DNA from: Blakeslea trispora | Taxonomy: Eukaryota; Mucoromycota; Mucoromycetes; Mucorales; Choanephoraceae | Reading direction: 5' to 3' | Assembly: GCA_025331445.1 (NCBI GenBank) | Contig: JAIWNE010000107.1 | Coordinates: 52,085 to 116,084, forward strand | DNA: 64,000 bases | In this document: positions 7,848-19,725 of the stretch, in pieces | How positions within the stretch are numbered: the first letter of the stretch is position 1 | Layout of the letters: every line of letters begins with the position of its first letter | Notes under the pieces: model-generated | Told to the model about the DNA's origin: nothing | Databases searched by the model: none | Seen by the model: the letters and a program-made list of their open reading frames with translations, nothing else | Program-made: the position numbers and the translations under genes

Positions 7848-9980
7848 TTATTGTTCATTTTCAAGAGAAATATTTGCAGAAGAAAGGGTAAATTTTCTAT
7901 GAGACAGATATGTCTTTGTTACAAATTGCTTGACCTGGCTGACAACCTCGCGACCGTCTGAACACTTACTATAAGCTTCAATGTAGTCCATACACTTTTG
8001 ATAGTACTTTCTTATATGAACTATATTAGCAGCCTTATCAAGATAAGTGTCAATGTTTTCCTCCAAAGACTTGAAGCTATAGTCACAATGAAGACGAGCC
8101 TGTCGCTTTGCATACGACCAATAAAGCTCAATCCAATTACACTCACAGTGATATTTAGGATACAGCTCAAAGATATGACCACTTCCTTCTATAACTTCTT
8201 GTAGAGCTGATTTCTGATTAATAAAGTCAGATCGACTTTCAAGAAAATGGCGAGCACAGCAAACAGACTTTGTTCCAGGCACTGGATCGCCACAGTTGAG
8301 CTTCCATGCCTTACCATTCAAATCACATCCAAGCCATTGACCTCTTTCTTCTAAAATCTTTTTTATGCCTTTGAAATATCGGACAGTCTTTTCCTTTGCT
8401 TTGCCTTTTCGATCAATGGTTTGCATGACTTTGTCGTAGAAGAAGGTTTGGTTTAAAACCTCTCCGTTACTGAGAGTGACAGTAGTGTCACGAAAACTGA
8501 TCTTGCTGTCTTCAAGCCATGGCTTTTCATTCAAAGTCATGCGTTTTGCGACTAAAGCATCGTCAGCAAAAGCAGCGTGATTGGAACTGTTGTCCAACAG
8601 AAAGACACCGATGCAATCCGGATGCAAAGCTTCAAACAAAGGAATTGCATCTGTTGCCAATTGTTCCACCATGTGTTTGGACGTCCACCATCCATCTCGA
8701 CTGTCGCCAGCTTTGAACACCTTTCTGGACGTCCAGCCCTTGATTTTCATAGTTCCATGACAAGGACATTGGAACTCTGAAACCATCAAGGAAGAGCCCA
8801 TAGACTTCTTCCTTATGTGATCCTCACCTTCAAGAAGCCAGAGGTCATCCTTGCCATCATTAGAGTAGAAGGTGCTTTCATCATGTGTGACGAATACCAC
8901 CTTCTTCTCTTCATCGCTCAGTTCTGGCTCCAAGACTATCTCCTGAGCTTCACCTTCGTAAAACTCGGCTCTCTTCATATAGCCGAGCATTCTTGATGAC
9001 CATGAATTACGGTAGGCAATTACATCCTCCCTTTCATGGCCATCAAAATAAATGCTCTTCTTATTCTTTCTGTACGAGTAGCCCCACTCGTACAAATAGT
9101 TGGCTACAGTATCCAAATTTACTGTTTGGCCAGAAGCAACACCAAGAACCTGAGGAACGACCTCTTCTTCAATCACTTTTTTGATGCTTCCTAAGCTTCG
9201 TAACTCAGGCTTCATCTGTCTTATTTTTTCTAATGTAAGTAGCTTCACATCAGAGTCGCTCAAAAAAGACTGTCGCTTGATGTGCTTGCCTTGCTGATGC
9301 TCGGAAATGCTACCCTCCTCAATGAACTGGGTAGCCCACTGAATAATGGTCGAAGCTCGATACTTTTCATTGTTGTTAGGCCAGTAATAGTTTGCTGCTC
9401 CTCTTGAGCTGTCACCTTTGTTCATTCCTTGAAGCCTCTTTGTAAAATACAACTTTACAGAAAGATACTGGCAATACTCGTACTTGTACATAGAACTTCC
9501 TTCCTTTGCCTTATTCATGATAGGAAGAATATACTTATCCAAGCTTTGCACAGAATCTTTGATTCTGATGAGTTCCGCCTTTGTGTGACTCAGAACAACA
9601 GGACGTTCTACTTCGGCATTCTTCGTAACGGTGATTCCAAAGTTAGTCAGTTTTTGCTTCGAATCAACGGATTCAGCTTCCTTTCTTCTTCTCCACTTCG
9701 TAACTTCCGAGTTCTTTTGATAAATCCCTTTTCTCTTTTGACCTGATACGAGAGATTGATCAGTTTTTTTTCCAAGTACTTGATCAATTGTCTTGGGTGA
9801 GTCAGTAGATACTTCTACTTCTTTAGAAAGCTGAATCAAAGAATCTATATCCAATTGATTCATCTCCCAGTCTTCACGTTGATCAATGGCATTTGTTGAA
9901 GAATCATTCTTTTGGAAATCTCCTTGTTCAGAACGCTTCTTCTTTAAAGCAGCTTTCTTTCTGTTACTTAATGCAGGCAT
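7848..9980 (-). CDS. mariner-1 DDE transposase
   Basis: A 710-residue transposase that would cut and join at the CAGTGCTTCGGG ends in the nucleus. A basic N-terminus (KKAALKKKRSEQG) is followed by a putative helix-turn-helix DNA-binding region around residues 200-310. The catalytic DDE core has THDESTFYSNDG (Asp367), LLDNSSNHAAF (Asp463) and YHCECNWIELYW (Glu618). The last motif corresponds to the SPDLNPIE-W motif of Tc1/mariner DDE_3 enzymes. This long form with HDEST is widespread in fungal genomes. The frame is uninterrupted. ATG 9980 is the first good start. A second, broken copy of the same family is at 41080-41725. Confidence 0.9.
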   Translation of the reverse strand: MPALSNRKKAALKKKRSEQGDFQKNDSSTNAIDQREDWEMNQLDIDSLIQLSKEVEVSTDSPKTIDQVLGKKTDQSLVSGQKRKGIYQKNSEVTKWRRRKEAESVDSKQKLTNFGITVTKNAEVERPVVLSHTKAELIRIKDSVQSLDKYILPIMNKAKEGSSMYKYEYCQYLSVKLYFTKRLQGMNKGDSSRGAANYYWPNNNEKYRASTIIQWATQFIEEGSISEHQQGKHIKRQSFLSDSDVKLLTLEKIRQMKPELRSLGSIKKVIEEEVVPQVLGVASGQTVNLDTVANYLYEWGYSYRKNKKSIYFDGHEREDVIAYRNSWSSRMLGYMKRAEFYEGEAQEIVLEPELSDEEKKVVFVTHDESTFYSNDGKDDLWLLEGEDHIRKKSMGSSLMVSEFQCPCHGTMKIKGWTSRKVFKAGDSRDGWWTSKHMVEQLATDAIPLFEALHPDCIGVFLLDNSSNHAAFADDALVAKRMTLNEKPWLEDSKISFRDTTVTLSNGEVLNQTFFYDKVMQTIDRKGKAKEKTVRYFKGIKKILEERGQWLGCDLNGKAWKLNCGDPVPGTKSVCCARHFLESRSDFINQKSALQEVIEGSGHIFELYPKYHCECNWIELYWSYAKRQARLHCDYSFKSLEENIDTYLDKAANIVHIRKYYQKCMDYIEAYSKCSDGREVVSQVKQFVTKTYLSHRKFTLSSANISLENEQ

Positions 9981-10368
9981 TTCAATAAAAAGTTTTACAA
10001 AAAGGGGCTGTCAAATTAGGAACAATATTAACTTTATTAAAGACTGCCAAAATGAAAATACTATTCTATTGGCTATATTTATGTTACACATAACGCTATT
10101 TGAAACCCAGTTTTATAGTCCTATATGGGTAGACTGATGTCCCCCTATAGCCCTCTTTCAAATCTATGGCCTCCCCATATAACCACAGCCAAAATTTTGA
10201 AAAACCGCTCGACTTTGAAGCCTTTCAGAAAAAAATATTTTTATGCTAATCAAGAAAGTAAATGATAACTTTTGTTTAGAAAGGTATTAAAAATGAATGT
10301 TATGCAGTTTTATATGAATTCATACACTTTTGGTCCCTCTGAAAGATCTCATAGATGGGCTTTTTTTC
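9981..10368 (-). promoter_or_regulatory. 5' flank of mariner-1 transposase
   Basis: About 390 bp without a gene between the transposase start and the right terminal repeat. It should hold the promoter; AT-rich stretches are present but I can assign no specific box. Confidence 0.4.
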
Positions 10369-10393
10369 TCCAGGTTTAAGACCCGAAGCACTG
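10369..10393 (-). repeat. right terminal inverted repeat of mariner-1
   Basis: Inverted copy of 1-24 plus the terminal G; followed by the TA target duplication at 10394-10395. Confidence 0.9.
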
Positions 10394-10395
10394 TA

Positions 10396-10724
10396 CACAA
10401 TTGTCTTTTCTATATACTATGTTCACATTTGTTATTCATTTTTTTTAATTATTCGATTCTTAATTCTCTTTTGCATTTATTTTATTTTAATCTTACTCAA
10501 TAAATTTACAACATATTTAAAAATTTACTTCACATGCTCATGTCAAATTTGAAAAAAATCCTAAGTAAACACTTCCTTATTTGAAGCTGACCCGAGGTAC
10601 ACGAACCCGACGGGTCATTCGGTTACGAGTCGGTTATATGTTTAAAAAAACAAAGTCGAGTCGAGTCGGTTTTTTGACCAGACGGGTTTTAAGTCGAGTT
10701 GACTCGACCCGCCTGCGATTCCTA
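10396..10724 (+). mobile_element. terminal part of a second hAT element (hAT-2)
   Basis: The end CTGCGATTCCTA (10713-10724) matches the right end of the complete hAT at 50301-50312. About 150 bp upstream is similarly rich in ACCCGAC/GTCGAGT motifs where the complete element has ACCGAC/GTCGGTT. Further upstream the AT-rich segment also aligns (for example ACATATTTAAA and the CACTTCC block). The rest of hAT-2 lies left of the window because mariner-1 inserted into it. The next eight bases (CATCCAAT) would be its TSD within element A copy 1. Confidence 0.75.
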
Positions 10725-12007
10725 CATCCAATTGCCTACCATGCTCTCATCCTATGTCTGATTTGTTCAAGTCTATCCTTTTCTTATGTGCTCATGTGGT
10801 CTTTCTCTCTAATTATTGCCACTGGTCATTGTCCTTAATTCAAGAGATACTTTTTCTCTCTGATATACCGTCGTTCAAGTACTAAGTCTCTTCTCATGTC
10901 GCCATCTCTTTACCTCATCTTCAGAAAATAATCTCTATCCACCTATTCTCCCTCCACTACTGAGGTCTGTGCTTTTGAAGGTTGCCGAATCTCTTTTTGA
11001 TTGAACTCGGGGTCCCTTCCAACTTTACTGCTTGTGATTTTTCTTCTTTTTGTGTCGTCTCGCCTTTACTCATGCTTACATGTGTGCTCCATCTAAATGA
11101 GGTTGCCTCATCGCTTTGAATCTCTTTCGTGACAAGTGAAATACCACTTTCAGACTATGTTTGCTCGACTATCTTACCAAATGAATTTCTTCTTATCGAC
11201 TGTTTATTTCTGACTGTTGCTCTCACTGTTGGCTGGACTCATGAGGTACCTAATCGCAACTAAAAGACACAACATGCTGATGACAAAGTACATGTGTAAA
11301 GGATCGCGTCTCATCTTTATTTTTTTCGTTTTTTTTTTAGACTTTCTATGCTATTTACTTTCTTCCTCCTTTGTTTCTGACTCTTGTGTATATTGTTGAC
11401 GAGTGATCTCTTACTTGGTGTTGCTCATGACCTTGCATGTTGCTGCAAGTTGGCTGTCAAGAAAAAAAATAATCACGAAAAAAATAATCTTAGTTAAGGC
11501 TGTATATTTTTTTAAGCGCAGCTACTGCAAAGCGATTGATGTGCTTACTGAAGGCTGTAGTCATGGAAATCAACTCATTTCTGCTTCCTATACTGCTTAT
11601 TATGATCCCAAAAGGTATCTATATCTAAGCCAACGATGCCAATCTATCTGGATACATCCGATGCAGCATTCCTATTACGAAAAAGAACATCTGAGCTATA
11701 AATAAGGGTAAAGAAGAACCCATATATAGCATATATATGACTCAAATTAATAAAATTGAAGAAGCTTGATTTGCTCATAATACCTAAATAATCCAATCAT
11801 ATGCCAAGCTCATCCAAAAATTATAACGATACGATTAGCCCATTTATTGCTTATACTTCTAAAACTTGTTAAATCACTATCGCTCTATACGCTGAAGGCA
11901 ATTTGTCACTATAACTCCTCTTTAAGACCTAAGTTAGATATGATTCGACTACAAGCAACTCCTATTTAAAGTAATCCGCAAAAGGGTTTTGCCATTCAAC
12001 AAAAAAT
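10725..12007 (+). mobile_element. element A copy 1, interior segment
   Basis: About 1.28 kb directly repeated, with divergence, at 21932-23213 inside element A copy 2. The copy continues after gypsy-2 at 24725-24830, where it ends GCTGTGGTG. It carries no convincing ORF; the short frames are broken relative to copy 2. Its left part is beyond the hAT-2 insertion. The host DNA on the right is a Crypton gene. Confidence 0.8.
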
Positions 12008-12319
12008 TGTTGGAGGGTATCTTTAATACCTTATTAAACTCCGAAATTCTTATGCTATTCACTTTTCTTGACTATAGATATATTTCTATTTCTCGTAAGG
12101 ATCAAAGTAAAATATGAAATTTTGGGGATGATAAAGATGATTTTTATTATAATTGAAAATAATCATGTTTTATATGGAAATGGTGTAGTACAGACGACGT
12201 ACATGACTTCACAAACAAATAACAACTTTGAAAGCGTATATTATTTCTTAAATTGGTACAACTATTTAAGTTCTGGAAGGAGTTTGAGTTTTTATCTGGC
12301 TGAGGGACTGCTTACAACA
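12008..12319 (-). repeat. 3' LTR of gypsy-2
   Basis: 312 bp, TGTTG...CAACA; about 97% like 24409-24720 by eye (differences at the first 15 bp, around 12074-12100 and near 12260). Confidence 0.93.
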
Positions 12320-12352
12320 TTACATCTCCTTTTGTCGAAGAGGCTTGTCTTT

Positions 12353-15300
12353 TTAATAAAATGATAGGGAAGCAGTGAGTCTTGGTCTTGATTTGTAAAG
12401 CTTGATTTGATCAGCATGGTACGTAAGAGGAAGTTGAATGTCTTCGTCTCGAATGAGATAATTGTTGTTACCAAGGACGGTTTTTATCTTGTAAGGTCCA
12501 ACCCATCTTGTGAGTAAAATTTTGCTTTGTTCTTGTAACGTATGGTTCAATACCATTACGGAATCATTTACGTAGAAGTGTTGACTCTTAGCTTTCTTGT
12601 TGTATTGAGCACACATTTTTGCTTGATACTTCATCAGATTGGTTCTTGCCTTTGGCAGAATTTTTTCATTCAATTGTCGAATGACTTGCAGTCGGTTTTG
12701 TATTTTATCATAGATATATTGATCTTCTATCTCCCACTCGATCTCTTCTTCAATCAGTTTTCGCGGATTTCTGCCATAGGCCAGGAAGAAGGGAGTATAG
12801 CCATGATCTCTTTTCACAGACGTTCGGATTACATATAGTACTGCTGGCAACCAAAGGTCCCAATCTTGGTTATATTCATAGCAATATTTCTTGATCACCG
12901 ACTTGATAACACCGTTCATCCTTTCTACCTTTCCTTGGCCTTGAAGTCGATAGGCTACATCAAACTTCATTGTGATTCCATAGTTAGACATCATCATCAC
13001 TTTTACCTCTTCAGCATCAAAATGTTTGCCGAGATCAGAACATACGATTCCTGGTACCCCATAGACGCATATCCATTCAAGCAGACATATACAGGTAAAA
13101 CCAGAGCTTTGCGTCGGAGTAGGCTTGACTTCGGTCCATCCCGTAAACTTATCAATAAGAACCAGTGCTGCATTGTTTCCTTGCTTGGTCAGTGGCAACG
13201 CTATATAATCAATATAGACTTGTTTGAAAAATTCGTCGTTTCCTTCTCGGTTGTTCAGAATCAATGGGGCTGGGGGATTTCTTAGTCCGAACTGTTGACA
13301 AACTTGACATTGACTAACATATTCACGAACAGCATCGAAGTAACGTGGCCAGTAGTATTCTTCTTTGATCTTGGCAAAAGTACGATCAACCCCTTGGTGT
13401 CCTGCTAAAATATGATCATGGTATGCCTTTAGAAGCGGTAATGCTTCTCCTTCTTTGACCACGAGTCTATTATTTAAATACTTGTTGCAAGCCTTCTTAT
13501 ACAACTGCTCATTCTTGATCATATACTTGGTAGCTTTGTGCTTGATGGCCTTTCTTCTGGACAGCGAAGCCTCTGCAGGGTGTTGCCATTTGAGTAGAAA
13601 ATTGTAAAGATCTTGATACTCAGTTAACGGCATACCTAAAACATTTGGTCTGCTTGGTTCTGTGGTTTTCAGTTTCTTTGAGCCTTGTGGTCTTCCATCC
13701 TCAATGTCTTCTCTCATCCTAATAGTATTGATTGGGAGATGGTACTCTTGAATGATTTCTTCAAAATCAGGACCATCATAGTAAGAGGGAGGTAACCTAG
13801 ACATGGCGTCCGCCTGAACATTGATCTTTCCTGGCCGGTAGATAATGTCGAAATCATATGCCAACAAGGAAGCTTGCCATCTAATCACCTTCGCTGAAGC
13901 GTCTTCGTTGAATTTAATAAGATATGAAAGACTTTTCTGATCTATGACCACCGTAAACTTCGTATGCATCAAATAGACCTTGTAAAAATGAATAAAGTAT
14001 ACTATGGCATAGAATTCTTTTTCGTATACGGACATCTTTTTTTCTTGGTCAGAGGGAGCTTTGCTTCCAAAGTATACAGGACGTAACATATTAGGATCGT
14101 TGTCGTCTGCTTGGGTGAGAACCCCGCCAATACCGATATTGGACGCATCTGTCCACAACACGAATTCTTTGGAATAGTCAGGATGAACAAGCAGGCAGTC
14201 TTCCACAATCATCCTTTTACATTCTTGGAAACTCTTTTCTTGCTCATCACTCCAGACATATGGGACGTTTTTCTTCTTCAGCGTGTTCAATGGACTAAAT
14301 GAAACCGACAGCTTTGGAAGATATCTTCGATAGTATCGTATCATACCAATAAATCTGTTCAGTGCAGTCAAGTTTTCAGGTCTAGGATATTCTTGTACTT
14401 TTCGGACTTTCTTCTGATCCATCTTGAATCCATCAGTAGTTAAGATGTGGCCTAGAACCGGGATTTTCTTGTACCCAAACTTGCATTTTGTTACGGACAG
14501 AGAAAGCCCAGCTTGAGCGGCTTTCTTCAGAATTGTCTCCAAGTGTACCAAATGATCATCAAATGATGTAGAGAAAATCAACGCATCATCAATGTAGATC
14601 AACACAAATCGATATAACTCTTCGAAGAAAATCGTGTCCATGACCTTTTGCCATGCAGCTGGTGAAGATTTCAGTCCCATTGGCAATCTTGTCCAGCGGA
14701 ACTGTCCAAATGTTGTTGCAAAGCCAGTGAAATCCTTACTATCATCATCCAAACGCAGTTGCCAAAATTCTTTAAGACAGTCAAAGGCAGAGAAATATGC
14801 GGCTTGACCCAAGATTGTAAACAAAAAGTTTATATTAGGGATGGGATATCCAGAATCCTTGATGACGATGTTTATGGGCCGATAGTCCAAACACAGCCTG
14901 AACGGGTCTTTTTTTCCTGCTTGTGCTAGAATGACTATACTAGTGTATTGCTGCTTTTGCCCATTTGCGTCCACACCTTCGTGTATCATCACATCAGAAC
15001 TAGGGAACGCTTGTTGAGTAGCTTCTAATGAGCTCATCTCAGTCTCGGATAAGACTTCTTGAGGTAATTCTAGAGTCAAAGTCCATACTGCTTTGGGTTT
15101 CGTGGTCTTTCCCTTTTTCAACAAAGGCTTTTGAGTCATCTTTTTGAACCGTCTGCGGGGCTTCACTTGCAATCGATATTTAGGGAACAATACTACAGCG
15201 GCTGCCCAAGGCGAATCACAACTTTCTACGAACCCGAGCTCCATGAGCTGACTTATGTACCCTTTCAACCATTCGTTAGCTTCATGTGAAAGAAGTCTTG

Positions 15301-16990
15301 GCGGTACTTTCACAGGTTTTGCTCAGGCTTTCAGTTGTATACTATGTGGCTCAACATTCAGCGCTTTGACGTCTTTTAATGAAGAGGCAAAAACTTCACT
15401 ATACTTGTTCAGCACCGATATAATCCGACTTTTCTGATTTTCAGTCAGTTTTGGATTAATGTCAAATTCCCATGTCTTTTGACCATTTGCAACAGTATAT
15501 GTAGAAAGTTTTGGACCATATTCAACTATGTTAATGCTCATACTTCGAACACTTCTTTGAGTAGTATAGATCCCTAAAGAGTTCATTTCAGCCCGACTGG
15601 GTTGAAACACAGGACCTTCGAGCATGGACATTGGCTGAATACTTCTGTCTTGGTCATGATGATTGATGTAGATCCCTTAAAGAAAATCCGTTAACAGCTC
15701 AGTGGATGTTTCAATCTTGGTCGAGGGAGGTATCAATTCTGCATTAAACAGCGTTCCTAACACAGTTCCTTGAGGGATATTACTTATTTTCAGCATCATG
15801 TTGACGACGATAGTGCAGTAAAATCCTTTGCCTCCTTTTTCATATAAGGCAGGTGTGAGCAATATCTTGTGCTTTGTCAATAGACTGGTCTCTGGCTGTA
15901 AGACTTTGTCTTTCTCTCAGTTAGACGCCTCGCCTTCTAACTGAAGCCATATCAATTGTGTTTCACCCGGTTGTGAGACTAGTTCGTTCTCTAGCAGATC
16001 CTCTTAAATAGATTCATTCTGTTCATTCTTCTTTACAGAAACAGGCATAACGAGACGATCGTCTTCCAAAGCACCTTGTAGACCCGCCCGCTGGTCTTCT
16101 CCACTGAATGTGTTAGCAACAATTTCACGTCCTTTTTCTTGATGGAAAATGACAAAATTGTTTCGTGGATCTATCAGGGCGTTCGTGGCCAACATAAAGT
16201 CCAAACCAAGAATAGCTGGAGTGTTGGGATTGTTTGTTACACAAAAGGTGTGGATGACTAGTAGATCGTCATGCACTTGTACCTTGAGCTTTAATACACC
16301 TACAGGGATATCAATCTCGCCACCGCCATACTTCAGGGTTTTGTTGGTAGGAGTGATCTTATCTTCTTGCTTCCATCTTTTGACTAGATGTAACGGGACA
16401 ATAGAGATTACAGCTCCTCCGTCAACCGAAAATTCTTGTGTGTGGTTCTCTTCTACAATACCAGCAATCAGTTGTAGATGTGTTTCATATGGACTAGACT
16501 GTGTGGTATCCAGTGAGATATTTTGTACTACATCCATACGATCTTCTTCTTTGGGTTTTGTCTTGTGAGAAACTGGTTGACCTCCCAGAAGATGTAAGTA
16601 TTGATAATGTAGTTCAGGAGAGTAGTAAAGCATTTGAGGCAATGGCATGGTGATGGATGTTCCCCATAGAGTTTCCTCCAGATTGAGCAACTTAGGAGCA
16701 TTGGTTTTCTTGTCTACCATTATGGGAAACTCCCGATTCATCTTTCGAGCAATGGAAGGAGGTACTTCGCTCTTCGCCTTGGTCTCATCGTCCATCCTTT
16801 TGTACAACGCTTTGGCCGCTCTTGCCTTCTCTAAGTTTCTCAACTGAATATTATGTCTTTCTTCACTAGTCAGTTTTGGCTTAGTTGGATGTAAGTCAGC
16901 GTCCACAGCATAGACAGAGGTTCTTTCAGATACAGTGATTACATTTATCGATTCGTTGTTAGGACTCTCAGATTTTGAAGGCTCCTCCTT
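12353..16990 (-). pseudogene. gypsy-2 pol: protease, RT, RNase H, integrase with nonsense codons
   Basis: One frame runs leftward from about 16990 to 12353. Retropepsin has SVDGGAVISIV (D-G-G triad, near 16420) and ILGLDFM. RT follows, with FRLCLDYRPIN, FDCLKEFWQL and YIDD (near 14600), then RNase H (WTDASNIGIGGVLTQ) and an integrase with an HHCC domain and DDE core (CSDLGKHF, GQGKVERMNG). In-frame stops occur near 16004, 15920, 15677 and 15323, but I see no frameshift. About 94 residues are inserted between RT motifs (about 14905-15187), as in gypsy-3. The 15313-12353 segment alone is 986 codons. Confidence 0.9.
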
Positions 16991-17172
16991 GCCTAATTCA
17001 TGATAGGGGAGCCCAAGAGAAAATCCTCTTCAGTATCAACGCAGTTCACATTATTTATTCTGTCACTGTTTCTCTTCTTGAATTTGGGGCATTGATATGG
17101 CTTGTGATCCTTAGTATTACAGTATTTACAAGGATTAGGGCACACCTTCTTATAATGTCCTTCTTCATTACA
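16991..17172 (-). pseudogene. gypsy-2 Gag C-terminal zinc-knuckle segment
   Basis: VNCNEEGHYKKVC and a second C-rich motif CKYCNTKDHKPYQC form CCHC-type RNA-binding knuckles. The first Cys of the first knuckle lies on the other side of element A copy 2 (23323 onward, KCAN). The frame ends in TAG before pol; pol lies in the -1 frame across a short overlap (about 17000-16950). No clear slippery heptamer was found here. Confidence 0.8.
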
Positions 17173-17189
17173 GTTCACCACGGCGTATA

Positions 17190-18278
17190 GGAGTTTTAAA
17201 AATATTGGAGTGAGCTTTTTCTGATTGAAGTCAATATTCAGCTTTTATAGGCATGGCTGTATTGACTTTTGAAATGATTAAAGTAATGGATTTTTTTGTT
17301 GAAATGTAATATAGAGACTTAAGGGAGGTTAGTTTTTGAATTTGAAGCTGATCTGAAGAGATGACTTGATCTCGGTTTTTTTACATGTCAAAGGCCATAA
17401 AATAAATAAAAAGACTAAGAAAAATAATCTGTGAGAAAGAGATTCGGCTGAAAAGGGAAAAAAAATAGCAGTGAAAATGAAGAGATGATCAAATGGGGGG
17501 ATCAATTTCAGATTTTATGCAAAAATATGTACAAAAATGATAAATGGGAGGTTAGGCTAAAAGAGGTGAAACAGTCTAGGTGAAAAGTAAAGATGTATGC
17601 AAATTTAATTTAAAGGTAAAGAAGAGGTATTTGGAAGGAATCCTAAAGTAAACTCAGATATATGACAAAATAAAGATATCAAGCTGAAAGAGATGATAAA
17701 GAAGCATAAGCCATTAAATTTATAAAGCCAAAGGCCAAAGAGCTAATTTTTAATTTTTTGTGTAATCATAACAAGGTGTAGAAAGCTAAAGAAGTGTAAA
17801 AAGGTGTAAAAATAAAATAGCATGGTTGAGAGAAGATGTTTGCCATTCATACTTTTGAATTTTAAGACAGTAGTACAAGAAAGTTACGATCATGACTGAA
17901 TCTCGATCTTGAGATCTCTCATCACCATCACTGAAGCAACATGAGCACATGGAGAAGGACTCGTTGTTGCTGTAAGTGTCTTTAAGTTAAATAATGACTG
18001 GCAAAATGAATAACAGACATTCCAGCAGTTAGGTAAAATAAAAAACTGCACTCATCTTTGTATAAAGTGAGATGATGTAGTTTGGGCTGAATCAAATCGC
18101 ATTGTATGAGAATAAGCAGTGCTCAGAAAACCTGAAAAAGATAGATGCTGGTGTAAGATTATGAGCAACAACTTAAAGAGAAGTTATAAAGGAGAAAAGA
18201 AACAAATACTACTTTGAAGCAAGTGAAAAGGAAAGAAAGAAAAGTAATGATGATTCCTACCTAATCGCTATTTTTTTT
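17190..18278. other. noncoding interior of element A copy 2
   Basis: About 1.1 kb of purine-rich, AT-rich DNA with no supportable gene. Confidence 0.6.
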
Positions 18279-19446
18279 TCAACTAATGACTCTCACTAAA
18301 TAAGGATGGAATGTTTGATAATCTCTTTTAAGAACTGTTGGTCTTGAACATTGGAAGTCAACTTTGAGACTAGGCAAATTAACAGTGTAGATAAACAACC
18401 TTAAAAGCTTTGAAATTGATATTGGACTGAATGATGAATCAGAATGCCTGGTTGAGAAGTCATAAAAGAGGAACAGAAGGATCAATTGTAGGCTTTAGAA
18501 GAGGGATCCATTCACTTCTTTTATCAAGACAATTGGTTGTTGTACATGTTTATCGAAATGAGTATATCATCAACAATCATCACCATTTTCGGTCAATGCT
18601 AGCAATAATCCAAGATTCGCTTTCCAGTTGATCCATCATAATACGTTTTTATTTCCCAAATGATAAAAAAATAGTCCAACTAGCTTTACTGTAATCCACC
18701 TCATAGATACTTACCTTTCAAAAAACATGATACCCTTTAAAGAACCTTTGATCATCCAAAGTGCTTTTGATATGTAACTTGAATTGATTCTTTCACCGGA
18801 AATAATGTTGACAATGATGGCATCTTTCTTTGAATAAACTGCCAACTTTTACTTATAACTTTACCTCTTAATTCCATTTTGTCATTCATAGGATTGATCT
18901 CTAGTAAATCAGATGTAAATTCGGCTAGGTATTGTTGTTTGGAGAGTGAAAGTAGTCTCTTCAATGAGTTGAAGAAATAAAAGACTGTTATCACAAGCTG
19001 AAGGTGCAATCCGAATGTTTAGGTTGATTCATTTAGAAACAGTAATGACTCCATACTATCTTCAAAGGTTTATATGTGAGTCAGGTAATCAATTGTAGAA
19101 TTTGAACAACATCTTACTCTGCTTTAAAAATCCATTGGGCCTCATCATAAAACAATCATCTAACAGTGTGACTAATACATTATCTATTTTCATAAAATGT
19201 TAGATTATAAAGCCATATGTAATACCATCGAGTTGCTTACCTTTGCTTTATATTAGACGCGACTAAAAGAATTCTCATGTTAATGTAAGCCTCTCCATCA
19301 CTGATAATTTGGAAGAAAGTGTAGTTATGATCTTTTTCAAGTGGTTTAGTGGTGGCGTGTTTAAAAACTGCAATTGTCTGCTTTGTGATGGTAAGATGAG
19401 TGACTGTATGATAAAGACTTGAGCTGCCCAAATTGATCGTGAACAA
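18279..19446 (-). pseudogene. coding-like exon remnants inside element A copy 2
   Basis: Several short minus-strand stretches look protein-coding. One is 19446-19237 (with FTINLGSSSLYHTVTHLT and KPLEKDHNYTFFQI), ending at a GTAAGC donor-like site. Another, about 19170-19100, includes LLDDCFMMRPNGFLKQSK. The others are 18980-18752 (LSLSKQQYLAEFTSDLLEINP) and 18400-18279 (VDFQCSRPTVLKRDYQTFHPYL). They are separated by AT-rich intron-like gaps but do not join into one clean frame. I do not recognise the family. They may be captured host-gene fragments or a decayed element gene. Confidence 0.35.
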
Positions 19447-19642
19447 ACCTAAAAAACAAGCCTCTTTCTAGACAGATAAAAGAACGGATAAGTTAGCAAT
19501 CATGTAGCATGGCCTGAATAATACACCTTAACTTGGAAAGGAAACACTCTCGAGATTCAGGAAAAATAAAGGGTGTAGTATTCAATAGAGTGAAGGAAAA
19601 AAAAAGTCGAGAAAAAAAGAGATAAGAAAAAGGAAAGAGAAT

Positions 19643-19725
19643 AATGTCACCCCCATAAATAACACGGAACTTTGGGGGTGAATTTGCTTTTAAAGTATGT
19701 CAGCTATCCTAATGTAGGTAAAGAG
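19643..19725 (+). repeat. 83 bp segment also present at the window's right edge
   Basis: AATGTCACCCCCATAAATAA followed by CGGAACTTTGGGGG and about 45 further bases recurs inverted at 63918-64000 with few changes. CACCCCCA and TGGGGGTG within it can pair. Confidence 0.7.

Larger units (their letters stand above)
1..10393 (-). mobile_element. Tc1/mariner-like DNA transposon (mariner-1), nested with gypsy-1
   Basis: Positions 1-24 are the exact reverse complement of 10369-10392, and 10393 supplies the next base (G), so the terminal repeat would begin CAGTGCTTCGGG with its first base lying one base left of the window. The right end is followed by TA (10394-10395), the target duplication typical of Tc1/mariner elements; the left TA is out of view. 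The only gene of its own is the minus-strand DDE transposase at 7848-9980. Gypsy-1 (29-7687) is inserted just inside the left terminal repeat, so native DNA is about 2.7 kb. It sits in the end of a hAT element. Confidence 0.88.

Noticed and set aside
11403..11705. 100-codon ORF in element A copy 1
   Set aside because: The homologous stretch in copy 2 (22591-22851) encodes a different, frame-broken peptide; no family features.
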